A stretch of 64,000 bases of DNA. Origin: Chondrilla cf. caribensis. Taxonomy: Eukaryota; Porifera; Demospongiae; Chondrillida; Chondrillidae. The stretch's first letter is position 1; every line of letters starts with the position of its first letter. The stretch is from positions 2,172,479 to 2,236,478 of the forward strand of contig OZ026553.1 in the NCBI GenBank assembly GCA_964020155.1, in the 5' to 3' direction. Positions 1 through 11,589 of the stretch are shown one piece after another. The notes beneath the pieces are model-generated. The model worked only from the letters and a program-made list of their open reading frames with translations, did not search any database and was not told where the DNA came from. A program made the translations under genes and the position numbers.

Positions 1-784
1 GCTTAAGGCAAGTATATTAAATGTAAATTTGAAGTGTATACATGTACATTTGCATTCGTTTTTGTTTTTGTACGTGTTTGTGCGTGCGCATATGTTAGCA
101 CAATGCTAACTAAAATTACAGGTTTCAAGGCTGACATACATAACATGTAAACATACAACACAGGCAGATTTAAGTCTAGAGCATAGATTGGATAATTATA
201 TATATGTACAGCAACCTTGTAAGGGAGAGTGCATATCAAAACTCAGTTCAACTAGAGGATGATGAACCACTTTGTTTCATTCATGTGGTGACTAAATTCT
301 CTCTCTTGAGGAACATTGATAGTAGGGCTCACATTCAGAATCCTTGCTTGACACAGTATCCAATTTAACCAAACACCCACACAGGGGAAGACTGACAACC
401 AACATATTGGAAGCCTTATGAAATGTTCTCTCTCTTGAGGAACATTGATAGTAGGGCCCACATTCAGAATCCTTGCTTCACACGGTATCCAATTTAACCA
501 AACACCCACACAGGGGAAAACTGACAATAACCAACACATTGGAAGCCTTATGAAATATCATGCGTGTGACCTTACAAAGTTGCCTACTACGGCTGAAAAC
601 AACCTCTACTACTAGACTGTATTGTATACACAGGGAATCTGACTTGTGTTTCATATGTGTACCTTGTCAATGAATGTCATTAAAAGTGGGTGTGTCTTTA
701 AAGTGACTATTAAAATAGTTTATTCCGCTGTGGTTACCATAAACTAACACCAAGAAACTGAGTGTGTTGGCTAGAGCTACAGTT
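1..784 (+). other. 5' flank of collagen copy 1, probable promoter region
   Basis: No gene is seen here. The stretch is the standard upstream part of the array unit and matches the DNA before the other four exon 1 copies. It holds a direct duplication of about 115 bp (about 306-420 and 421-545, built around GAGGAACATTGATAGTAGGG); copy 7 has the same doubling at 36,340-36,590, while copies 2, 3 and 5 have one unit. The last 150 bp are well conserved in all five copies and include ATTAAAATAG at 709-718, about 70 nt before the ATG, a possible TATA-like element. Promoter function is inferred from conservation only. Confidence 0.5.
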
Positions 785-3700
785 ATGGCTACAAACATTA
801 AGGTCTTTCTACGAGTGGCTCTTTTGTGCTATGTGGTGACTACCAGTATCGGGGGTAGCATTGACTTACAAAAGGGACTTGCCACACTTCAGAAGGAAGT
901 GGAGAATCTCAAACAGCAGTCTCAAGAAGAAATAAATTCTTTGGTGGCTGAGCTGAATGAGCTGAGGCAGCAGTCGCAACAGGAAATCAAGTTACTTCAC
1001 CAGAGATTGGAGCAGCTTGAAGCCAAAGGTTAGTTGCACTGGGATTCATTGCAAACTGCTTGTACAATGCCATATCCTGGCTGTGACCAGAAACAGTATA
1101 GTGTCATTCCAGCTGGTGCCTTACCCACAATACCATTCGATTATGGCACCTCTGTATAAGTGATAAAGAAAGAATATGTGTGTGCAAGCTAAAAGACCCT
1201 TAGCCATTGTTGACAAAGTAGTCATTTTGAATTAAACAAAGTTATGCAGTTTTGATCTTGTTGGTCCTCGGTATATGGGTCCAATGACCAAAAATGGAAG
1301 TGAGACTGTTATCAGTAGAAATCATTTGCGGAGTGAGCTTGCGTAGCCAGCCCCTTTTTCAGATGGATTCCTAATTGGTATCCTCTGTCAGTGGATAGTG
1401 AATGGGTGGTTAATTGATTAATCACCATTTGTAATTTAGTGGGAATAACTGGAAAGCAATTACACTTATTAGACTGAGTGTATAGTCATCCAGTAGATGT
1501 GATGTGGAGCCTGTAGAGTCCTTTTCACATTTCAGGTACTGTTGAAGCATAGTATGGTCAAGCATGTTGTCATTTCCGGAATATTACATCATGCTCGGCA
1601 TATCTTTTGTCCACGACCCATGGCCAAGGTCTACAACTCGAGAGTGGTAATAGAAGCGTGTACAATAATTAACGGATTGGCAAGTCTATATCCTTCATGT
1701 GTAGTGAACATCATAAATAGAGAGTTCTTGAATCCTGTGGAATTTGAGCGGGGCCAATTAATTGGCCATCGTTTTGTGAAGATAACGTGTGCGAAACTTA
1801 TACCCTTCCACGGAAAGCTATAATCGACGATACCCCACCTGTTGTACTTGGAGAGTCTCTTTGAAATGTATTAATTCGTATAGGATATTACTAGGTATAC
1901 ATCTAAAGCTTTGTGAAGGTTTGTAAACGTTCATTCACGGTGAAAATGTGTGCAGAAAATTTAGACGGATGTTTTATTTGTGAGAGCCATTATTTTACCT
2001 TATGCTCAAAGCTTTGCGCTGAAAATTATTTGAACAATGGCACATAGAAATCTCTTTTAATGTATTTGAATGCACATACAATGTGCCTTTGGAGTTGAAA
2101 AAAGGAAAGAAAGGAAAATGTCGCTCACGCACATACAACACGCTTGACCCCTTGCGGTTTTGTGTTTATACTATAACATACACATAATAATGCATATAAA
2201 TTTAACAGTTGCCAGTCCAGATATCTAGGGTCTATGGTTGAAGTACAAAATTGAAGCCATGGAATGAAGGTTATGGGTAATAAGGTTCTGCTTCACTAGC
2301 TTGTTATTTTCTTCCTGCAATTATTCAATTAGCTTGCAATATTAATGATGATCAGATTTGAAATGCAAAATCAATTGATTAATTGATTAATCATCACAGC
2401 ACTACTCTAAACCAAAAGTATGCTGCTGCTACAATAGTGTGTGCGTGCATACATGTGTGTATAATGTATATGTGTGTGTGTGTGTACATGCATGTGTACA
2501 TACAGTGTGGGTGCATGCATATCCATTACAAGTATGAGGCAAAAAATGCACCCTTTCTTCCTAGGATGTCATGTGGGTGAACATCAGATTACATTATTGG
2601 TGGTTTGGGCTAGAGTAGTTCAAATTATGCTCTCCATAAAACCAATGTACACACCAGCGGTATGTTTTGTGTGTGTGTGTGGGGGGGGGGGGGGCGATAG
2701 TTGATATACATGTTACATTTCAGTATATTATTAAGATGAAGATCAACAAGTTAGTGTACACGAAAATAATGCCATAATTTTATAATATATAATTTGCTAC
2801 CTATTCCCATTCCATTATCTCTTCATACAATTATAGCACAATTATCAATGTGTACATACTGCATAAATGTAATAAAAACTAATTTTTATTATATTATTAT
2901 ACAAATATACTCTTTGAACTTCCTGAAAGTATAAATTGATATAGTGGCACTTTAAAAAGTCTATGTCTAACAGTTCTACATATCTCTCATTTTTCAATAA
3001 TTTCCTTATAATTAATTCTCACATAACTATGAGAAATAATCTACTTGTCTTTAATAGAATTAGACAAACCTCTCCAAAGAATGCGACGTGGAGGAAGCAA
3101 TGTTTCCCCAACTCCTGAATCTTGCATTTGTCCACCTGGACCACCTGGTCCAGCTGGACCAAAAGGTGCAAAGGGACAGCATGGAAATCGAGGCAAAATA
3201 GGAGCAATGGGGTTGAATGGAACAAATGGTGATAAGGGTGAAAAGGGAGATACAGGATCTCAAGGAATGGATGGACAAAAAGGTGACCCTGGACTAAAGG
3301 GATTACAAGGACTACCAGGACTCAATGGAACCAAGGGAGAAAGAGGTGAACAAGGAGATCAAGGAATTAACGGAACGAAAGGTGAACATGGAGATAAAGG
3401 ACTACAAGGAAATGGTGGACCGAAAGGTGAACCAGGACTAAAGGGATTGCAAGGACTGCCAGGACTCAATGGAACGAAGGGAGAAAGAGGTGAACAAGGA
3501 GATCCAGGAGTTAACGGAACAAAAGGTGAACGTGGAGATAAAGGACTACCAGGAAATGGTGGAAAGAAAGGTGAACCAGGACAGACAGGACAATCGGGGC
3601 TCAAAGGAACCAAGGGAGAAAAAGGTGAACAAGGAGATCAAGGAGCTAATGGGACACAAGGTAAGCGTGGGAAAAAAGGACAACCAGGAAACGATGGACC

Positions 3701-3977
3701 AATAGGTGAACCAGGACTGACAGGACAACCTGGGCTCAATGGAACCAAGGGACAAAAGGGCGAACAAGGAGATCGAGGAGTTAATGGAACGAAAGGTGAA
3801 CGCGGAGAAAAAGGACAGAATGATGGACAGAAAGGTGAACCAGGACTGAAAGGAGACATAGGACCACCAGGACGACATGGATCACAAGGAAATATAGGAC
3901 CACCAGGACCAAAAGGAGACATAGGACACCAAGGACCACAAGGACCAAAAGGAGAAAAAGGACCCCAAGGACCATAA
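785..3977 (+). CDS. Short coiled-coil/collagen protein, array copy 1 (open)
   Basis: Two exons, 785-1028 and 3058-3977, joined in phase 1 (AAAG/gttagt donor, ttaatag acceptor), give 387 residues. I use the ATG at 785 because it is the first ATG and has purines at -3 and +4; an upstream in-frame GTG at 764 is not a credible start. Residues 7-24 are hydrophobic (signal peptide or type II anchor). Residues 28-80 form a Gln/Glu-rich heptad coiled coil with a repeated QQSQ-EI block. Exon 2 opens with RMRR (residues 89-92), a furin-type site, then C-I-C (104-106), then about 90 Gly-X-Y triplets in 48-residue super-repeats rich in KGE/KGD. There are eight N-G-T sequons and one break (GQNDG). The tract runs to the stop with no C-terminal globular domain. 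A trimeric secreted or shed matrix protein is likely; the exact family is not recognised. Confidence 0.8.
1548..2236. mobile_element. Insertion in the intron of collagen copy 1 with GTTGAAG target duplication
   Basis: Compared with copy 2 (about 8405-8425), copy 1 carries about 689 extra bases. The insert is flanked by GTTGAAG at 1541-1547 and 2237-2243, which looks like a 7-bp target-site duplication. Its ends are CATAG and CTATG, a very short inverted repeat. A 93-codon open frame (1542-1823) has no family I can name. This is probably a non-autonomous DNA transposon; its superfamily is unresolved. Confidence 0.6.
2687..2698 (+). repeat. Poly-G run
   Basis: A run of about a dozen G follows a short TG tract inside the intron of collagen copy 1. 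It is absent from the matching position of the other copies. Confidence 0.7.
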
Positions 3978-4378
3978 TGACCATTGAATTAGTAGATAAT
4001 CTGTATAAATCACCATTCAAGTGAGGTCAATCAATAACCAAATTAAACATGATCTCTTATAATAAGTTCAATCAATTAACCCTTTCTACTTTTTGAATGT
4101 TTAAAAGTCTGATACTGTATGCAAAAAAGTATTATATATGTATTTCATACAATATAATATTATATATAATACTGAATGTTGACGTGACATATACATGAGA
4201 CATCCAATCTGACTGACTGTAAAGGAATAGTGAACCTCCTTAAACATGGAGGTCGTGTATAAAAGGCAAAGTGGTTCAAATAGGCTGTCTGATTCACTTC
4301 ACCGTCAGGAATGCCCAGCGATTTATACCAATAGATTGGCAGTATACGTATACTATACAAAACGTACATATGGTACAA

Positions 4379-4384
4379 AATAAA
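4379..4384 (+). terminator. Possible poly(A) signal of collagen copy 1
   Basis: A canonical AATAAA lies about 400 nt after the stop codon in a flank conserved between copies. Another candidate cluster of TAATAAATAATAA lies near 4455. Use is not demonstrated. Confidence 0.35.
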
Positions 4385-6328
4385 TGCACTGAAGGGACTG
4401 GATTCACTTAGTTTACATAAGAAAAAAACTTCATGCCTACATAAGTACTATACCTAATAAATAATAATTCATTAATTATAATGAAATACAATTAGTAAAG
4501 AATCCGCATTCCACGCTTAGAAATCGATTGCAGAACATGAACAATACGGATAACACATAATGTAACAATAACACATGAACATTGATACAACAACATGAAT
4601 TTTGCAGTAAGGTATTTAATGCAAACCCCACCAGTATTTCCAAGTACTGTTTGATTGCTGTAATATTCCTGTATATAAGCAATAATTATTATGGTATAAT
4701 AATTTACTTTCTTGAAAGAGGAAGCGCTTTCCATTTGAAGCAGTAAAATTGGCAAGAAGATTCGGAGTTCTCCTCCTGTACAAATGGCCAATAACAGCAT
4801 TCAGAAATACTAATGACTGCATCTTAGACAACTTGAAGGCCTTCAATTAACATGGTGATAAGGCAGGCTAATGGAGACAAGGTTAATTGTATATGCTCCT
4901 TGTTATTTACTTATATTTTTGTGATAGTATTAAGTATGTATGTATATAGTCAGTCGTACACAATGTTCGGCAAGCAGAAGTGAGCCCCAATTTAGTATAG
5001 GAACAGAGACCATCATCCTACTTGTGTTAGCTTGTCTTAAGTGCATCAGAAGGGATGATTGAGAACTACAAGTCATAATTGGTTTGGCAGATTTAGCATA
5101 CCAGACGTGTTCAACGGTAATGCCTATGAGCATTGTAGATTGATATGAACTGCCAGCAGTAACACAAAAGGCATGATACAAATTAAAGTGAATACGCTGG
5201 GCGATGATTTTAATAAAAAGATGGTATGAAAATTAAAGGATGAAATGCTACAAACAGAACCCTTACAAATACATGCACTGTCTATCACAGCACAAGTACA
5301 TGCATACACAATGTCAATGCACATGCACAGGGCATATTCATGGATGCCAACACTAATTACACGCACATAACAAGAGGCCACATGCTCAAGTTATAGATTG
5401 TTGACCGTCCCATTATAACAGGAGGCCACAGAAGTGAACCTGTTGACCACCACATTCATGAGAGGCCTATCTTTGATCACAACACATGCTATATATATAA
5501 GAGGTTAAGCAGCTTGTGAGCTTAATAATGATCACATTCAGGCAGCTGTACCACGAGCTTGACAATGCATGCACAGTGCTGTTGTATGACTAACAACAAC
5601 CTTGAATGTGTACTAACACCAATGAATAGTTAATATAAAATGAACAATGCATGGATGGTTTTTGGCCAAATTCACAAAGGCTTAAAGGCTATGGCGCTAC
5701 ATTGAATGTGTATGTGTGTGTATGTGTGAATATTTTCATGAAACATTCATGTGTATGTATGTGTATATATACTAGCATTATAGTACATAGTCTAAAATGG
5801 TTTCACTACAAGGTTTGACCTAATTGATTTATCATGCAGACATGTAAGAATTCTATATTTAATTAGTGTGTACGTTGTCAGGCATGAGTATGTGCATATG
5901 CTATGTAAACTTGCATGATTCAGCACAACAATATTAGCACGCAACAACAAAAATGGTCGAATCAAATAACAGAATGTTATGCATGGTTAGACAAGGTGTC
6001 TTACTAATAGTGTTAACATGCAATTGTACAAACACACAAAGTGTGATTAGGTTTTAGAGAAGGATGTTTACTGCTTCAGTTAGAAACCTACTAAACATAC
6101 ATGAAATTTGTCTGTCATCAACTAGTAATGTACCTACCCTTTTCCTCTACTCACTGTTTGTCACAAATGAGCAATTGATGGAGAACCAAAATGTGTTATA
6201 GCAGATACATGCCATTGTCTTGTATCCTCCCCAAAGAGCACACACAACACTCAAATTTATAACTATAAATGCAAATTTCACTTGTATACATGTGCGTGTG
6301 CATTTGTTCATGTGTACGTACAATGTGC

Positions 6329-6330
<2 letters not shown>

Positions 6331-6393
<63 letters not shown>
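6331..6393 (+). repeat. (TG)n microsatellite
   Basis: Pure TG dinucleotide tract in the spacer. The same position in later units (15,728; 16,451; 26,809; 35,687) also has TG tracts of different length. Confidence 0.95.
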
Positions 6394-6394
<1 letters not shown>

Positions 6395-6409
6395 ATGTGT
6401 GTGTGCGTG

Positions 6410-6735
6410 TGTCTGTTAAAGGACATTATTTTCATTCTTACTTATTTTCCTTATTAAAGTGCCCTATTTGTACTTTGTGTGCACAAACAAGTAATTTACC
6501 TGAACCAGAAGGGCTGAATTCACAGAGAAACTCAACGATTACGTATAGCTACTACTTCTTGAAGCCATCTGTGTGACGCAATAAAGGCATACTATTTTGA
6601 AATCATTAGCGCTTAACCTGTAAATGGAGTGCGCCTTACTCCTTCATATGATTTCACCCCTTCTTTGGAATGAACACCTTCAGAGTGAAATACATTTGGA
6701 TTGAACGTTACTCCACATTTTGTGTTTTGTATGAA
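6410..6735 (+). other. Unit-specific insertion after the TG tract
   Basis: In other units the TG tract runs directly into GTATGAATGTGTATGTATAT. Here about 325 bp of unrelated sequence intervene. It starts with a pyrimidine-rich stretch ending TTATTAAAG and then an open frame with CPICTLC that stops at 6576. It may be a captured exon or transposon piece. I recognise no family. Confidence 0.35.
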
Positions 6736-7644
6736 TGTGTATGTATATTATGTATGTATGCATATATGCATGTATGCATTTGCACACTGGTGTGTGTACG
6801 TGAATGTGATTATACATGTTATAGATAGTGCATAATGGCTTCACTAATAGGTTTCATTTAATTGAGTTATCATGCAGTCATAATATAAGGAGCTAATATT
6901 AAATTAGTGTGTACATTTATGCTATGCAACAGAAGATGACAATCACAACAATTAATATTAGCATGCACCTGCTAAATGTCAAGCTTAAGGCAAGCATAAA
7001 TGTAAATTTCAAGTGTATACATGTACATTTGCATTCGTTTTTGTTTTTGTACATGTTTGTGCGTGCGCATGTGTTAGCACAATACTAACTAAAATTACAG
7101 GTTTCAAGGCTGACATACATAACATGCAAACATACAACACAGGCAGATTTAAGTCTGGGACATGGATTGGATAATTATGTACAGCAACCTTGAAAGGGAT
7201 AGAGAGTGCGTATCAAAACTCAGTTCAACTAGAGGATGATGAACCACTTTGGTTCCTTAATGTGGTGACTAAATTCTCTCTCTTGAGGAACATTGATAGT
7301 AGGGTCCACATTCAGAATCCTTGCTTCACACAGTATCCAACCAAACACTCACACAAGGGAAAACTGACAATAACCAACACATTAGAAGCCTTATGACATA
7401 TCATGCGTGTGACCTTTCAAAGTTGCCTACTCTGGCTGAAAACAACCTCTACTATCAGTGGTCCTACTAGCTATAGACTGTATTGTATCACCAGAAATCT
7501 GACTTGGGCTTCATATGTGTACATTGTCAATGAATGTCATTTAAAGTGGGTGTGTCCTCAAAGTGACCATTAAAATAGTTTGTTTTGCTGTAGCTACCAT
7601 AAACAAGCACCAAGAAACTGAGTGTGTTGGCTAAAGCTACAGTT

Positions 7645-10600
7645 ATGGCTACAAACATTAAGGTCTTTCTACAAGTAGTTCTTTTGTGCTATGTGGTGAC
7701 TACCAGTATCGGGGGTAGCATTGACTTACAAAAGGGACTTGCCTCACTTCAGAAGGAAGTGGAGAATCTCAAACAGCAGTCTCAAGAAGAAATAAATTCT
7801 TTGGTGACTGAACTGAATGAGCTGAGGCAGCAGTCGCAATAGGAAATCAAGTTACTTCACCAGAGATTAGAGCAACTTGAAGCCAAAGGTTAGTTGCATT
7901 GGGGTTCATTGCATACGGCTTGTACAATGTCATTTCCTGGCTGTGACCAGAAAAAGTACAGTGTCATTCTAGCTGGTGCCTTACCCACAATCCCATTCAA
8001 TTATAGTATCTCTGTATAAGTGATAAATGTCTGGGATAAAAAATGTGTGTACAAGCAAAAGGACCCTTAGCCATGCATTTTTGACACAGTAGTCATTTTG
8101 AATTAAACATAGTTATGTGGTTTTGAACTTGTTGGCCCTTGGTATATGGGTCCAATGACCAATAATGGAAGTGAGACTGTTATCAGTAAGAACGTTTTGC
8201 GGAGTGACCTTGCATAGCCAGCCCTTTTTCCTGATGGATTCCTCATTGGTGTCCACTGACAGTGGATAGTGAATCGATGGTTAATTGATTAATCACTATT
8301 TGTAATTAAGTGGGCGTAACTGGAAAACTTAATCACACTTATTAGACTGAGTGTATAGTCATCCAATAGATGTGATGCGGAACCTTTAGAGTCCTTTTCA
8401 CATTTCAGGTACTATTGAAGTACAAAATTGAAGCCATGGAATGAAGGTTATGAGTAATAAGGTTCTGCTTCATGAGCACTAACTTAATTTCTTCCTGCAA
8501 TTAATCAATTTGCTTGCACAATTAAAGATGATCAGATACGAAATGAAAATCAATTGATTTATTGATTAATCATCACAGCACTTCTATAACGAAAAAGTAT
8601 GCTGCTGTTACAATAGTGGTGTGTGCATGCATACATGTGCATGTGCATAATGTGTATGTGTGTGTACATGTATGTGTACATACAGTGTGGATACATGCAT
8701 ATCCATTACAAGTAGGAGGCAAAAAGGCACCCTTTCTTCCTAGGATGTCATGTGGGTGAACATCATCAGGGCTATATAGAGTAGTTCAAAATAATTATTA
8801 TGCACTCCACAAAATCAATGTACACAGCAGTGTTATGTTTATTGTGTGTGTGGACAGATATATAGTTGATATATAAGACACACATTTAAGTATTATTATT
8901 AAGATGTCTATCAACAAGTTAGTTTAAATGTACACAAAAATATGCCGTAATTGTTGCTATGGTGTGTACGAAGGGAGTACACATAAGAGATGGTTACATG
9001 TATTATAATAATTTGCTACCTTTTGCCATTTCATTATCACTTTATGCAATTATAGCACAATATATAATTGTACATACTGCATGAATATATATATATCAAC
9101 AAGTTAGTTAAAATGTATATACACAAATAATATTGCATAATAATTGCTATGGTGTGTATGAAGGGAGTAATATATAATTTGCAATCTTTTGCCATTTCAT
9201 TATTACTTCATACAATTATAATTATAAATAATTGTACATAGTACATATATGTAACAAAATAATTTTTCTATATTATACGAATTGCTCAAATACTCCTTGA
9301 ACTTCCTGAAACTATAAATAGAATAAAGTGGCACTTTAAATAGTCTATGCCTAACAGTTCCCCACGTGAAATAAGAATACCTGATACCCAATACCTGATA
9401 CCCAATACCTGATGCCTGATACCTGATACCCAATACCTGATACCCAATACCTGATGCCTGATACCTAGAACTACTAAATCTGTATTATCAGAAATATTTT
9501 AGGCACCACTAACTCATTTCTCCCATTTTTCAATAATTTCCTCATAATTAGTTCTCACTAAAAACTATATAAAATAGAATAATCTATATTTGTCTTTAAC
9601 AGAATTGGACAAACCTCCGCAAAGAATGCGACGTGGAGCAGACAGTGTTTCTCCAACACCTGAAACTTGCATTTGTCCACCTGGGCAACCTGGTAAAACT
9701 GGTCCAGCTGGACCAAAAGGTGAAAAGGGACAGCGTGGAAATCGAGGCAAAATAGGAGCAATGGGGTTGAATGGAACAGATGGTGAGAAGGGTGAACAGG
9801 GAGATACAGGACTTCAAGGAATGGCTGGACAGAAAGGTGAACCAGGACTACAGGGATTGCGAGGACTACCAGGACTCAATGGAACCAAAGGAGAAAAAGG
9901 TCAACAAGGATATCAAGGAGTTAATGGAACAAAAGGTGAATGTGGAGATAAAGGACAACCAGGAAATGGTGGGTAGAAAGGTGAACAAGGACAAAAGGGA
10001 TTGCAAGGACTACCAGGACTCAATGGAACCAAAGGAGAAAAAGGTCAACAAGGAGATCAAGGAGTTAATGGAACAAAAGGTGAATGTGGAGATAAAGGAC
10101 AACCAGGAAATGGTGGGCAGAAAGGTGAACAAGGACTTAAAGGAGAACCGGGGCTCAATGGAACCAAGGGAGTAAGGGGTGAACAAGGAGATCAAGGAGT
10201 TAATGGGACAAAAGGAAAACGTGGAAAAAAAGGACAACCAGGGAATGATGGACAGAAAGGTGAACCAGGACTGACAGGACAAATGGGGCTCAATGGAATG
10301 AAGGGAGAAAAAGGTGAACTAGGAGATCAAGGAGTTAATGGAACAAGAGGTGAACGTGGAGAAAAAGGACAACCAGGGAATAATGGACAAAAAGGTGAAC
10401 CAGGACTAAAGGGATTGCAAGGAGAAATAGGACATCAAGGACCTCAAGGACCACGAGGACCAAAAGGGGAAATAGGACATCAAGGACCACCAGGACTACC
10501 AGGAATACCAGGACCAAAAGGAGACATAGCACCATCAGGACCAGCAGGACCAAAAGGAGACATAGGACCCCAAGGACCACAAGGACCACAAGGACCAAAA

Positions 10601-10741
10601 GGGGAAATAGGACATCAAGGACTACAAGGACCACAAGGAACAAAAGGAGACAAAGGACCTCAAGGACCTCGAGGACCACCAGGACTACCAGAACTAAAAG
10701 GAGACATAGCAACATCAGGACCAGCAGGAACCGCTCGGTAA
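7645..10741 (+). pseudogene. Short collagen gene, array copy 2 (two stops, 3' end displaced)
   Basis: Exons 7645-7888 and 9603-10741 keep the same ATG, phase-1 splice sites, RMRRG site and C-I-C knot as copy 1. In exon 1 a CAG codon has become TAG (7840-7842), cutting the coiled coil. In exon 2 a second CAG has become TAG (9974-9976). The Gly-X-Y frame is otherwise open to about 10,732, where it runs into foreign DNA and ends at TAA 10739-10741. The normal 3' flank resumes only at about 13,437. Two independent nonsense changes plus the insertion make a functional product unlikely. Confidence 0.85.
9365..9472 (+). repeat. Minisatellite of TACCTGATACCCAA-type units
   Basis: Short units mixing GATACCCAATACCT and GATGCCTGATACCT repeat about eight times in the intron of copy 2, just upstream of exon 2. 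Shorter versions occupy the same place in copies 3 (about 18,431-18,472), 5 (about 28,749-28,790) and 7 (about 38,353-38,388). Confidence 0.85.
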
Positions 10742-11589
10742 CTAGGTATGAACGCAGTTCAGGACCTCGCTAAACAGAAAATGGCAGTATATGGCATGCC
10801 AGATGAGTGTGTATGCCAGTTTTCTGTTGGTATGCACTTGTTGAATGGTGCCGTCAGCCAATGACACTATTCAATAACAGTTTGCTTCCCTGCATCACTT
10901 TCAATTATGATTTATTCTATTAATGTTGGAAAAATGTTTGAATCACTGTCCATATGACTGTACTGATGATTGTACTTTCCATTACAATCTGTTCTGCAGG
11001 AAAATTGTAAGACATTGTTCTTGCGATGCGAAGCCAATGAATGTCGTTCCGAGACGAAATCCGGATCCAGGGGCACTCGAAAAAGGAAAAACTTTCAGCC
11101 GTCGGGGCATAGCGAGTAAGTGTGCTAGACTTGAATGATAACCTCAGTCTGATACCTTACCGTTGCCCCTATCCAACACATGGCACAAATCGCCCTGTGA
11201 CCTCATAGACATAAATTTGACATATTGGCCTAAAAAGAACCCAAAAGTTTCATTGAGACACCTTTGACCAATTAAAAACGTGGGCGACCTTGATGATACT
11301 GCCCGTACGACGGAAACAACCTTGCTAACGCTTGGTAATCACCGAGTGGAAGCGAGGTTAATTGTTTCGTCACATAGGTAGATAGAGTCCGATCGAGGTC
11401 GCCCACGTGCTTAATGACTAGAAATTATGACATTAGGGCCCGTCTTCTGCACAGGTTCCTGTGAAGTTTCATCCACTGAAGGGCAACAAATGGATCACCT
11501 AGGAAGAACGATCACAGCCATTTCCTTGAGTAATGACGTCATTATGACGTCACTAATCATGTTAATGGACTTGTGAATATCTATAGATG

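Larger units (their letters stand above)
3978..7644. other. Spacer between collagen copies 1 and 2
   Basis: No complete gene is seen. The first 900 bp are the 3' flank shared by every copy (AATAAA at 4379-4384 could serve as poly(A) signal for copy 1). Then come AT-rich array-specific sequence, a (TG)n tract at 6331-6393, an odd exon-like stretch to about 6590, and the upstream flank of copy 2. Most of it recurs at 70-95 percent identity by eye in later spacers. Confidence 0.6.

Noticed and set aside
764..784. In-frame GTG start giving MLARATV before the collagen ATG
   Set aside because: GTG initiation is not expected in an animal nuclear gene, and the ATG at 785 has a good context and leaves a sensible signal/anchor.
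1542..1823. 93-codon gene in the intron of collagen copy 1
   Set aside because: It lies within the copy-specific insertion, has no recognised domain and no splice or promoter support.
3359..3922. Minus-strand frames reading [12 protein letters not shown] repeats opposite the collagen exons
   Set aside because: They are shadows of the Gly-X-Y codons on the reverse strand, and the plus-strand gene explains them fully.
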